A DNA stretch of 64,000 nucleotides from Flavobacterium azooxidireducens (lineage in GTDB: Bacteria > Bacteroidota > Bacteroidia > Flavobacteriales > Flavobacteriaceae): assembly GCF_023195775.1 (NCBI RefSeq), contig NZ_CP096205.1, positions 992,001 to 1,056,000 of the forward strand, given 5' to 3'. This document shows, in pieces, positions 37,525-44,479 of the stretch. Position numbers and translations under genes: made by a program. The notes under the pieces were generated by a model. That model was not told the origin of the DNA. It saw nothing but the letters and a program-made list of their open reading frames with translations, and searched no databases. Each line of letters starts with the position of its first letter. Within the stretch, counting starts at the first letter, position 1.

Positions 37525-37640
37525 AATCGGGGAGAAATGAACCGGTCGAGCGTTTATTCCTCAGTTAAAAATTTTTCTATTTTACGACCTCTATTTACAT
37601 TTTATTCATTATCAACGCTTTATAGTTAATGAATTTCTTT

Positions 37641-37656
37641 TGGCACACACCTTGCT
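37641..37656 (+). promoter_or_regulatory. Consensus sigma-54 (-24/-12) promoter
   Basis: TGGCAC, five bases, then TTGCT matches the sigma-54 consensus at every key position, with GG and GC spaced by 10 bases. It lies 33 bases upstream of the small Cys-rich gene at 37689 and directly downstream of the sigma-54 activator gene. The interval 37525-37640 is AT-rich and would hold the activator sites. Confidence 0.85.
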
Positions 37657-37688
37657 TTGGAGTAGATCGAAACAAGTTTACAATTATT

Positions 37689-37886
37689 ATGGAAATCTTA
37701 AATAACCCCTCTTTTGAAAAAGGGAAGGAAATGCTATGGGAAAAAATGAACTTTGAGAACAAAATTAAAGTTTCATCTCATTTAAAAAACAATAAAATGG
37801 TGTTTGGCATCTGTAGCAATTGTTTGAACAACAACAATTGTGTTTGGATGGAAAACAAAAAAATAGAATGTGAAGAATATAGTTAA
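37689..37886 (+). CDS. Small Cys-rich protein, first gene of the sigma-54 operon
   Basis: Read from the ATG at 37689 this is a 65-residue soluble protein. The longer frame from 37629 is ruled out because it would start upstream of the sigma-54 promoter core. The C-terminal part carries four cysteines, CSNC, C six residues later, and C within KIECEEYS, an arrangement suited to binding zinc or an Fe-S cluster. The N-terminus is helical and charged (FEKGKEMLWEKMNFENKIKV). I do not recognise a named family. Its position as first gene after the promoter and 13 bases before glutamate dehydrogenase suggests a regulatory or accessory role. Confidence 0.7.
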   Translation: MEILNNPSFEKGKEMLWEKMNFENKIKVSSHLKNNKMVFGICSNCLNNNNCVWMENKKIECEEYS

Positions 37887-37899
37887 AAACAAACAGAAA

Positions 37900-39180
37900 A
37901 TGGAAATTTTAAAAGAACAAAAACAGAAAACAATGTTGGATAATGTAATTGAGCAGTTTGATAAAACCGCCGATTCAATGAATTTAAATCCAAATATTCG
38001 AAAAATTTTATCAATTACAAACAATGAAATTATTATTCATTTTCCTGTAAAAATGGATGATGGTTCCATTGAAATTTTCACCGGATACCGTGTGCAACAT
38101 AACAACGCATTGGGGCCATATAAAGGTGGATTGCGTTATCATCCTACTGTGGATGTTGATGATGCCAAAGCGTTAGCGATGTGGATGACTTGGAAAACCT
38201 CGTTAGCCGGATTGCCTTATGGTGGTGCAAAAGGAGGAATTCAAATTGATCCGAGAAATTATTCTTTAAGTGAATTAGAGCGAATCACTCGTCGATTTAC
38301 GTTTGCTTTAGGCGAAAATATCGGGCCGGAGTACGACATTCCTGCACCGGATGTGAATACAAATGAACAAACTATGGCTTGGATTGCCGATACATTTATG
38401 TCGACAAAATCACCATCGGAAAGATCAAACAATAAACATGTAGTTACCGGAAAACCAGTAGGTTCAGGCGGATTAGAAGGACGTGATAGAGCAACCGGAT
38501 TTGGTGTTTATATCACGTTGCGATTACTTTTTGAAGGACGAAAAGAAACCTTGAAAGGCAAAAAATTCATCGTGCAAGGTTTTGGAAATGTAGGTTATTG
38601 GGCTTCGAAATTCTTAACTGATGATGGTGCTATTTTAATCGCTGTTCAAGATGCTCATGCCACTTTGATTAATGAAAATGGAATTTCAGTTGCCAATTTA
38701 TACGAACATTGCAAACCAAGAAAAGGTTCGGTAAAAGGTTTTGAAGGAGCAACAGAAATGGAACCGGAAGACTTTTTCGGTTTAGAATGTGATTTCATTA
38801 TTCCGGCGGCGTTAGGTAATCAAATTACTGAAAAAAATGCAGGGAAAATTAAGTCGAAAGTAATTGCCGAAGGAGCAAACGGACCAACGAATAATGAAGG
38901 AGAACGAATTTTATTGGCAAATGGTGTAACAATTATTCCGGATATTCTTTGTAATTCGGGAGGTGTAATTGGAAGTTATTTTGAATGGCTTCAAAACAGA
39001 AATGGTGAACTTTGGCCATTGGACGAAGTGATGGTAAAAATTGAAAAGAAACTGACCGAAGTTTTCAAAAAAGTTGAAAATTTAGTTCACGAAGATCAAA
39101 TTGACCATCGAACTGCGGCTTATATTCTAGCCATCAAACGAATTGAAACAGCCTACATTCAAAGAGGTATTTTCCCATAA
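37900..39180 (+). CDS. Glutamate dehydrogenase (Glu/Leu/Phe/Val dehydrogenase family)
   Basis: The protein is 426 residues from the ATG at 37900. Another in-frame ATG lies at 37933. Signatures: YRVQHNNALGPYKGGLRYHP, LPYGGAKGGIQIDPRN (catalytic lysine region), GPEYDIPAPDVNTNEQTMAW, KPVGSGGLEGRDRATGFGV, and the Rossmann motif FIVQGFGNVGYWASKFL. The family interconverts glutamate with 2-oxoglutarate and ammonium. The length is close to NAD-type hexameric enzymes of the roughly 420-residue class. The sigma-54 promoter upstream fits nitrogen or energy-state control, though the trigger cannot be read from sequence. Confidence 0.92.
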   Translation: MEILKEQKQKTMLDNVIEQFDKTADSMNLNPNIRKILSITNNEIIIHFPVKMDDGSIEIFTGYRVQHNNALGPYKGGLRYHPTVDVDDAKALAMWMTWKTSLAGLPYGGAKGGIQIDPRNYSLSELERITRRFTFALGENIGPEYDIPAPDVNTNEQTMAWIADTFMSTKSPSERSNNKHVVTGKPVGSGGLEGRDRATGFGVYITLRLLFEGRKETLKGKKFIVQGFGNVGYWASKFLTDDGAILIAVQDAHATLINENGISVANLYEHCKPRKGSVKGFEGATEMEPEDFFGLECDFIIPAALGNQITEKNAGKIKSKVIAEGANGPTNNEGERILLANGVTIIPDILCNSGGVIGSYFEWLQNRNGELWPLDEVMVKIEKKLTEVFKKVENLVHEDQIDHRTAAYILAIKRIETAYIQRGIFP

Positions 39181-39198
39181 ATAATAATCAAAAAAATC

Positions 39199-39591
39199 AT
39201 GAAGTACGAAAAAGTAGTAGTTGACAAAAAAGAACTCGATGTTTTAAAAAATCTTTTTTCAACTATTCATAATGAAAAAGACAAAACATACCGATTATCA
39301 TTTGAAAAATTGATGGAAGAAATTAAAAAGGCTAAAGTTGTAGATTCAATTAAAATGCCTTCGGACGTAATTAGATTAAATTCTGTAGTTACGATAAAAA
39401 CAGATTTTGGTGGAGAGAAAAAATTTCAATTAGTCATCCCGTCAAAAAGTGATTTATCTCAAAACAAATTATCGGTTATGGCTCCAATGGGACTTGCTCT
39501 TTTTGGCTATGCGGAAAATGATGAAGTAGAATGGGAGTTCCCGTCGGGATTAAACACTATTAAAATAATAAAAGTAGAACAACCACTATAA
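39199..39591 (+). CDS. Rnk/GreA C-terminal-domain protein
   Basis: The 130-residue protein has a helical N-terminus (residues 1-50) and a C-terminal FKBP-like GreA/GreB domain: MPSDVIRLNSVVTIKTDFGG, FQLVIPSKSDLSQNKLSVMA and PMGLALFGYAENDEVEWEFP. This is the layout of Rnk-type proteins, which bind RNA polymerase near the secondary channel but lack the long GreA coiled coil. It follows glutamate dehydrogenase by 18 bases, so it is probably induced with it. A role in transcription under stress is inferred from the family. Confidence 0.8.
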   Translation: MKYEKVVVDKKELDVLKNLFSTIHNEKDKTYRLSFEKLMEEIKKAKVVDSIKMPSDVIRLNSVVTIKTDFGGEKKFQLVIPSKSDLSQNKLSVMAPMGLALFGYAENDEVEWEFPSGLNTIKIIKVEQPL

Positions 39592-39598
39592 TTGGGAT

Positions 39599-40015
39599 AT
39601 GAATTTATTGAAGAAATTTTACAGTCAAGATACCATTCAACATCAATTTCTTGATCGTGACATCAAACTTTGGCGAGAAGAATTGGAAGGAATTGAGGAA
39701 GAAATTATTTTTTTGAAAAACTTCTTTGAAACAGCAAAAAACACAGCTATTAAAGAATTAATTTCAGACAAGTTAACGCTTAAACTCAATGTAAAACAAT
39801 TGGAAAATGAAGTTTTTTTATCACGTTTAAACAATTTTTCCATCAAATTAGAAGGGATGAATGAATGCGACGATATTCAATGCGAAACGTTCTATTTTAA
39901 TGATTTTGTGGATTTCAAAATACAAATTGAATCCTTTTTGTCCCAATACAGAAAGCTCAAAAAAACTCTTTTTTTAAAGATAAACAGTTATAACAAAAGC
40001 GAAAATAGTTTTTAG
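39599..40015 (+). CDS. Coiled-coil protein of unknown function, last gene of the sigma-54 operon
   Basis: The 138-residue soluble protein is mostly helical and charged (LWREELEGIEEEIIFLKNFF, LKLNVKQLENEVFLSRLNNF, SFLSQYRKLKKTLFLKINSY). Two cysteines lie close together in MNECDDIQCETF. No signal peptide or catalytic motif is visible. I do not recognise the family. It starts 7 bases after the Rnk-like gene and is followed about 100 bases later by a terminator, so it closes the operon. Confidence 0.6.
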   Translation: MNLLKKFYSQDTIQHQFLDRDIKLWREELEGIEEEIIFLKNFFETAKNTAIKELISDKLTLKLNVKQLENEVFLSRLNNFSIKLEGMNECDDIQCETFYFNDFVDFKIQIESFLSQYRKLKKTLFLKINSYNKSENSF

Positions 40016-40310
40016 TTTCTTATTTTTTTCAACAAAAATGCAATTGGAATACTTTCTTGCTTTTCATCTGTTATGCGTAGAACGTTTTCGTTTGTTACAA
40101 TTGCTTTTTCAACACCGGTTTTTGCCGGTGTTTTTTTTTTGTTTAAGCTTTTGTTTTACCATAATACAATGGCTAAGATTTGATTCTATTTATAATCCAT
40201 TTTGAAATTTAGGACGATTTATTAGCTATATTTACATCAGTTTAAATCTGAAAAACTTTTTGAATTTAACATCATCTAGTAATAGTTGTTGTTTTTTGAT
40301 AAATTTAATA
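40016..40310. other. Intergenic region between the sigma-54 operon and the Crp/Fnr gene
   Basis: About 295 bases, AT-rich. The terminator at 40111-40140 ends the upstream operon. The stretch 40141-40310 should hold the promoter of the Crp/Fnr gene, but no exact TAnnTTTG was seen. No RNA gene or reading frame is supported. Confidence 0.5.
40111..40140 (+). terminator. Strong intrinsic terminator of the sigma-54 operon
   Basis: AACACCGG (40111-40118) pairs with CCGGTGTT (40125-40132), followed by a run of T to 40140. Confidence 0.9.
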
Positions 40311-40880
40311 ATGTATTCCACCTTAAAACTATTTTTAAACAAAAAAGCTGAATTTGATACAGAATCGCTTGAATTCATTTGTTTTCATTTTAAACCTTTG
40401 AAAACTAAGCGAAATGAAATTTTAATCAGTTATAACGACATTGCAAAAAACTATTATTTTATCAACAAGGGTTGTATAAGGCTTTTTACAACAACTAATG
40501 CAGGACAAGAAATTTCGAGGTATTTTGCCTACGAAGGTAATTTTGTTACAGCATTGCCTAGTTTTATTGATCAGCATCCTACTGAGGAGTTTTTACAAAC
40601 CATTGAAAAATCTGAATTACTTTCGATTACAAGAACTGATTTTTATAAATTAGTAAATAAATTTCCTCAATTTGCAAAAATCTATACCGAAATACTTGAA
40701 CTGGGCTTCATCGTAGCACAAAAAAGAATCTACGGATTTCAAGGTTTTGATGCCAAAGAAAAAGTGCAGTGGGTCATAAAAAATCAACCGCAATTACTAG
40801 TAAGAGTTTCAAATAAAATGGCCGCCTCCTATTTAGGAATATCCCCTTCAACATTAAGTAGAATTAAATCAAAGCTTTAA
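40311..40880 (+). CDS. Crp/Fnr family transcriptional regulator
   Basis: The 189-residue protein from the ATG at 40311 has a cyclic-nucleotide-binding-like beta-barrel (FKPLKTKRNEILISYNDIAK, YFINKGCIRLFTTTNAGQEI, GNFVTALPSFIDQHP) and a C-terminal helix-turn-helix (VSNKMAASYLGISPSTLSRI). It lacks the N-terminal cysteine set of oxygen-sensing FNR, so its signal is unknown. Bacteroidota have many such regulators. The HbpS-like and HIU-hydrolase genes begin 64 bases downstream, so they may be targets or co-transcribed. Confidence 0.85.
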   Translation: MYSTLKLFLNKKAEFDTESLEFICFHFKPLKTKRNEILISYNDIAKNYYFINKGCIRLFTTTNAGQEISRYFAYEGNFVTALPSFIDQHPTEEFLQTIEKSELLSITRTDFYKLVNKFPQFAKIYTEILELGFIVAQKRIYGFQGFDAKEKVQWVIKNQPQLLVRVSNKMAASYLGISPSTLSRIKSKL

Positions 40881-40944
40881 AAACGTTGACTTAGGACAAC
40901 AGTTGTGCTTTTTCTGTATAGTAACTTTACAGAAAAAATACACT

Positions 40945-41472
40945 ATGAAATATTCAATCTATTTGTTTGTTTTTATAACTTCTTTCGGTTATAGTCAAAA
41001 GAAAGTACCGGAGCAGTTGAAACCAATTCAGGAAAATAAGTATTTAAGTACTGTTGATTTGTTGACTCAAGATGCTGCTTTTGAATTGATGAAACGTGCT
41101 AATCAAGAAGCCCAACGCCTCTCAAAAAATGTTTCTATTGCTATCTTAGATCATTCAGGAACTTTAGTTTTACTGGTAAAAGGAGATGGTGTTGGCCCTC
41201 ACAATACCGAAGCTGCCAGACGAAAAGCCTATACCGCTTTATCAACTAAAACTTCAACCTTAATGCTATTAAGAAATGCAGAAAGCAATAATGATACTAA
41301 AAATTTAAATACACTTCCGGAGTTATTGTTGTTAAGTGGTGGAGTTCCATTATGGCATAATGGAATAGTCATCGGAAGTATTGGTGTTGCCGGCGGAGGC
41401 AGTCCTGAAAATGATGATGCTATTGCAAAATCGGCTTCGATTCCTGAATTTGGTATTCAACCTTCAAATTAA
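40945..41472 (+). CDS. Secreted GlcG/HbpS-family heme-binding-like protein
   Basis: The protein is 175 residues from the ATG at 40945, in front of a signal peptide (YSIYLFVFITSFGYSQ). The longer frame has a non-signal N-terminus. The mature part fits the GlcG/HbpS family: AFELMKRANQEAQRLSKNVS, IAILDHSGTLVLLVKGDGVG, ARRKAYTALSTKTSTL, LPLWHNG-like region and GSIGVAGGGSPENDDAIAKS. Family members bind heme or act as small-molecule-binding modules. Reaction and ligand cannot be told from sequence. It lies 24 bases upstream of the HIU-hydrolase gene. Confidence 0.85.
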   Translation: MKYSIYLFVFITSFGYSQKKVPEQLKPIQENKYLSTVDLLTQDAAFELMKRANQEAQRLSKNVSIAILDHSGTLVLLVKGDGVGPHNTEAARRKAYTALSTKTSTLMLLRNAESNNDTKNLNTLPELLLLSGGVPLWHNGIVIGSIGVAGGGSPENDDAIAKSASIPEFGIQPSN

Positions 41473-41496
41473 TTTTAACTTTAAAAAACATAAACT

Positions 41497-41904
41497 ATGA
41501 AAAATTTAATCTCAACCTTTCTATTTATTTTAATTTCGATGACTTCTTTTGCTCAAACAAGTAGACACCAATTATCGAGTCACATTTTAGACATTTCTAA
41601 AGGCATGCCTGCTTCGAATGTATCCATTAAATTAGAGAAAATGAATGAAAAAACAAAAGTATGGACTTTTATAGAAGAGAAGAAAACAGACAAAAATGGA
41701 AGAATTACTGACTTTCTTAGTACTGAAAAAGACAATAATGGAATTTACAAACTGACCTATTTTACTAGTGATTATTTCAAAGAAAATAAAACTGAGAGTT
41801 TTTATCCATTTATTGAAGTTGTTTTTGAGATAAAAGACAATAGTCATTATCATGTTCCTATTACTCTTTCGGCATTTGGTTATTCCACTTACAGAGGGAA
41901 TTAA
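41497..41904 (+). CDS. uraH: Exported 5-hydroxyisourate hydrolase (transthyretin-like)
   Basis: The 135-residue protein has a signal peptide (NLISTFLFILISMTSFAQ) and a transthyretin-fold domain with HIUase hallmarks. These are the N-terminal QLSSHILDISKGMPASNV, the middle FYPFIEVVFEI and the C-terminal HYHVPITLSAFGYSTYRGN, which carries the catalytic His and YRG(S/N) tail. HIUase hydrolyses the unstable product of urate oxidation. Most HIUases are cytoplasmic, so the export signal points to a periplasmic form. Urate oxidase and the decarboxylase are not in the window. A very strong terminator follows. Confidence 0.85.
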   Translation: MKNLISTFLFILISMTSFAQTSRHQLSSHILDISKGMPASNVSIKLEKMNEKTKVWTFIEEKKTDKNGRITDFLSTEKDNNGIYKLTYFTSDYFKENKTESFYPFIEVVFEIKDNSHYHVPITLSAFGYSTYRGN

Positions 41905-42056
41905 ACTTTTCAAATTCAAAAAAATTACTTGAGATGATATTTTTATTTTTAAATATCATCCCAAGTAATTTAAGAGGTATTGTACATTTTCATTTGTGAG
42001 GATTATTTTTTAAGAAAGACAAAGCAATTTAAAGCTTTAAAAACTTAATCTACAAA
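41905..42056. other. Intergenic stretch before the queG relic
   Basis: The first half is the long terminator hairpin of the uraH operon. The remainder is AT-rich with no reading frame or RNA feature that I can support. Confidence 0.5.
41920..41972. terminator. Very long hairpin terminator after uraH
   Basis: About 20 bases (AAATTACTTG, A, GATGATATTT) pair with AAATATCATC, C, CAAGTAATTT with one mismatch, around an AT-rich loop. Confidence 0.8.
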
Positions 42057-42273
42057 TTAATCTCTCAAAAACGCAACATTCCTCTTCAACCCTTCCAACT
42101 TAGTCCTTTTCACCGCTGAATTTTTAAATACTTTTTTAAAAACATCTTCTGTAATTTCTTCCCAATCTTTTTTGGTAAAAGAAAGTAATTCGGGATTTAC
42201 TTGAAAAAGCGGTTCGTTATGTGGTTTTGAGAATCGGTTCCAAGGGCAAACATCTTGGCATACGTCACAACCA
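42057..42273 (-). pseudogene. Truncated duplicate of the 3' end of queG
   Basis: Read on the minus strand this stretch encodes the last 71 residues of an epoxyqueuosine reductase, including [34 protein letters not shown] and [11 protein letters not shown], with an intact frame and stop. A hand alignment to the intact gene at 44480-44693 gives about 18 differences in some 210 bases. Similarity ends abruptly after position 42273, where the IS110-type element begins. The rest of the gene does not continue on the far side of the element. It has no start codon of its own and is treated as a relic. Confidence 0.85.
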
Positions 42274-42371
42274 TGCTCTGCATTCTATGATAAAAAAGAC
42301 ATTTGCATTGTATTTTGTAAACTTCGGATAGCCTTTAGATTTGTTCATTGAAAATTTCGTAATTTTAGATT

Positions 42372-42548
42372 AACAACCAAACTGACAAAGTGAACCAGTT
42401 CGGTGGCAAGAATTTAAGGTCTATCCCCAGATTAGGACTTTGTCAGTTTATATTGAATAAGCATCAAATAGTTATTCAGGCATTTAGGCCTATTATTAAG
42501 GTTGTGATTGTATTCAATGTTTGGTTGCTAACCTTTTAAAACTTTTCT
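42372..42548 (+). ncRNA. Candidate bridge (guide) RNA of the IS110-family element
   Basis: The non-coding leader can fold strongly. AAACTGACAAAGT (42379-42391) pairs perfectly with ACTTTGTCAGTTT (42437-42449) around a 45-base loop. ATTGAATA (42452-42459) pairs with TATTCAAT (42511-42518) around a 51-base loop. CAACCAAAC (42374-42382) can pair with GTTTGGTTG (42519-42527) as an alternative outer stem. Two large looped domains upstream of the recombinase match the plan of IS110 bridge RNAs. TAATTTTA just upstream is a near-match to a -7 box. The ends given are estimates. Confidence 0.6.
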
Positions 42549-42549
42549 T

Positions 42550-43551
42550 ATGAACAAATTTAAACATTTTTTAGGTATTGATGTATCAAAAGAATATTTT
42601 GATGCTGTTGTGATTTTGAATGGTAATAACAAGAAAACATTTCACAATCAATTCACTAATGATTTCAAAGGGATTAGGTCACTATGCAAGTGGCTTAAAG
42701 ATCAAGACGCAACGTTTGATAACACACTTGTATGTTTAGAGCATACAGGGATGTATAGTAAGTTAATTATTAAGTATTTGACGGGTTATAACTTCTCGCT
42801 TTGGGTTGAAATGTCTCTTAAAATTATACGAAGTATAGGAGTTCAACGTGGAAAAAATGATAAAGTTGATGCTGAAAGAATTGCCTATTATGCAATGAAA
42901 AATGCTGATGAAGCAACTATTTATAAAGCACCTAGTATGTCTGTAGAGAAGATTAGAAAACTACTTTCTCTTAGAGATAAATTAACCACTACTAAAGCTT
43001 GTTTGATTCGTAATGTTAAAGAACTTAAAACTTTCGATTTAGAACTATCAAAATTGTTAGACAAATTTCAAAAAAATACTATCAAAGGAATTGAAGAAGA
43101 TTTAAAAAAAATTGAAAAGCAATTAGATGAACTAATAATAGAAGATGAAAATATCAATAAAATTTTCAATCAAGCTACATCAGTTCCAGGAATAGGTAAA
43201 ATAACTGCTTTGTTTTTAATATGTTTTACTAATGAATTTACGCTATATTCAAATCCAAGGCAATTGGCTTGTTATGCAGGCGTAGTTCCATTTGAATACA
43301 CTTCGGGTAAATCAGTCAGGGCAAAACCTAAAGTCCATTATATGGCAAATAAAAAATTAAAAAAGCAATTACATCTATGTGCTCTCTGTGCTGCGACTTA
43401 CGATTCTGAGATAAAAGAATACTATCAAAGAAAAGTTGCTGAAGGGAAAAATAAAATGCTTGTATTAAACAATGTTAGAAACAAATTAATACATCGAGTT
43501 TGTGCTTGTATCAGAGAAGATAAAATGTACGAGAAAAGACAAATAGCTTAA
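42550..43551 (+). CDS. IS110-family transposase (DEDD recombinase)
   Basis: The 333-residue protein begins KHFLGIDVSKEYFDAVVIL, the first Asp motif of the DEDD RuvC-like domain. It continues with LVCLEHTGMYSKLIIKYL (Glu motif) and GVQRGKNDKVDAERIAYYAM (paired Asp motif), has a coiled-coil middle (about 165-205), and a C-terminal Transposase_20 domain: TSVPGIGKITALFLICFTNE, QLACYAGVVPFEYTSGKSVR. The catalytic Ser of the C-terminal domain probably lies in the TSGKS region. It appears full length and intact, so the element could be active. Confidence 0.92.
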   Translation: MNKFKHFLGIDVSKEYFDAVVILNGNNKKTFHNQFTNDFKGIRSLCKWLKDQDATFDNTLVCLEHTGMYSKLIIKYLTGYNFSLWVEMSLKIIRSIGVQRGKNDKVDAERIAYYAMKNADEATIYKAPSMSVEKIRKLLSLRDKLTTTKACLIRNVKELKTFDLELSKLLDKFQKNTIKGIEEDLKKIEKQLDELIIEDENINKIFNQATSVPGIGKITALFLICFTNEFTLYSNPRQLACYAGVVPFEYTSGKSVRAKPKVHYMANKKLKKQLHLCALCAATYDSEIKEYYQRKVAEGKNKMLVLNNVRNKLIHRVCACIREDKMYEKRQIA

Positions 43552-43827
43552 ACTTTAAAAACATATTTTCTTTTGAAAGGGAAAAGATAAAAACTCTCTT
43601 CCCCTTCGCAAGACTTGTGTTTTTCCTAAATCAAATTTATTGAATTATTCTCAAAATATCAATGAAAAAATTAACATTTTTTATTTGCTTAAACCATAGT
43701 TATCAGGGGAAAAAGGAAATTTTAATGGGAATTCTTTTGGGGTTAAATTTTGGAGGCAACAAGAGTCAAATACCTCGTAATGCTGAAAGACCTATAATAT
43801 CTTAAAAAAAATGATCTTTGATAAATT
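43552..43827. other. Non-coding region after the transposase
   Basis: About 276 AT-rich bases containing the undefined right end of the insertion sequence. I see no reading frame, RNA gene or continuation of the queG relic in it. Confidence 0.5.
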
Positions 43828-44385
43828 TTAAAAAGCTTTTATATATTCTCGAGTAGTTGTGATATTTGTTCTTATCCACCTTTGATTTACAGAATCATAA
43901 TTTGTTGGATACAATTGATTTGTTACTTTAATCAATTTATCTTCTACCAGTGTTAATTCTTCTTCAACTGGACCATTTTCAACTACAACAACATTATGGT
44001 ATTTAAATTTTATTTTATTACTATCTATCATTTTATAGTCTCCAAAAATAGGAATCGTTGGAATCAACTCTTCATCTTCAATACAACCGATGTTGAAAAT
44101 TATAAAATTACCATTTATAAATTCACCTTCTGTATTTAATCCGGAAATAAAATATCGAACCATACCGGGATTTAGGAAACTATATCCTTCATTTTTTATA
44201 CATTCAAATTCTAATACCATATCTGTAGAGGTGACACCATCTCTATTAAGATCAATTGGAACACTAGTTTTGAAAGAATTTAAAACCCAAGTATAATTAG
44301 TTATTGGTGAAGAATCAATAATATCGTTCTCACTTGAACACGAAGTTAATAGCATTAATAATAAACTTAAAAATATTGCTTTCAT
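43828..44385 (-). CDS. Orphan lipoprotein of unknown function
   Basis: The 185-residue protein has a lipoprotein signal (MKAIFLSLLLMLLTSCSSEN) with Cys at about residue 16. The mature part begins TNYTWVLNSFKTSVPIDLNR and contains DLNRDGVTSTDMVLEFEC, then alternating beta-strand-like segments, resembling the lipocalin-like lipoproteins common in Flavobacterium. No catalytic motif is seen. It has its own -7 box and sits between the insertion sequence and queG, inside the patch bounded by duplicated queG ends. It may have arrived with that patch. Confidence 0.7.
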   Translation of the reverse strand: MKAIFLSLLLMLLTSCSSENDIIDSSPITNYTWVLNSFKTSVPIDLNRDGVTSTDMVLEFECIKNEGYSFLNPGMVRYFISGLNTEGEFINGNFIIFNIGCIEDEELIPTIPIFGDYKMIDSNKIKFKYHNVVVVENGPVEEELTLVEDKLIKVTNQLYPTNYDSVNQRWIRTNITTTREYIKAF

Positions 44386-44426
44386 ATATAAAATTCAACA
44401 AGATAAAATTTTCAGGTATTTTTTTA

Positions 44427-44434
44427 CAAATTTA
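44427..44434 (-). promoter_or_regulatory. Bacteroidota -7 box for the orphan lipoprotein
   Basis: CAAATTTA on the plus strand reads TAAATTTG on the minus strand, 41 bases upstream of the ATG at 44385. Confidence 0.45.
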
Positions 44435-44479
44435 TTAATTTAATCATATCTATTTTTTTAAAATTTAAAATAATAAATT

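Larger units (their letters stand above)
42274..43620 (+). mobile_element. IS110-family insertion sequence
   Basis: The left end is placed at 42274 because similarity to queG stops there. The right end is approximate, somewhere between the transposase stop (43551) and about 43800. A 276-base non-coding leader precedes a DEDD/Transposase_20-type recombinase gene, the layout of the IS110 subgroup. No terminal inverted repeats or target duplication are visible, as expected for this family. Only one copy is in the window. Confidence 0.75.

Noticed and set aside
40054..40074. Second sigma-54-like site (TTGGAATACTTTCTTGC)
   Set aside because: GG and GC are 11 bases apart instead of 10 and the -24 half is poor. 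It also lies before a terminator rather than a gene.
43552..43827. Continuation of the queG relic on the far side of the insertion sequence
   Set aside because: The expected bases following the break in intact queG were not found here, so the element is not simply inserted into a complete second queG.
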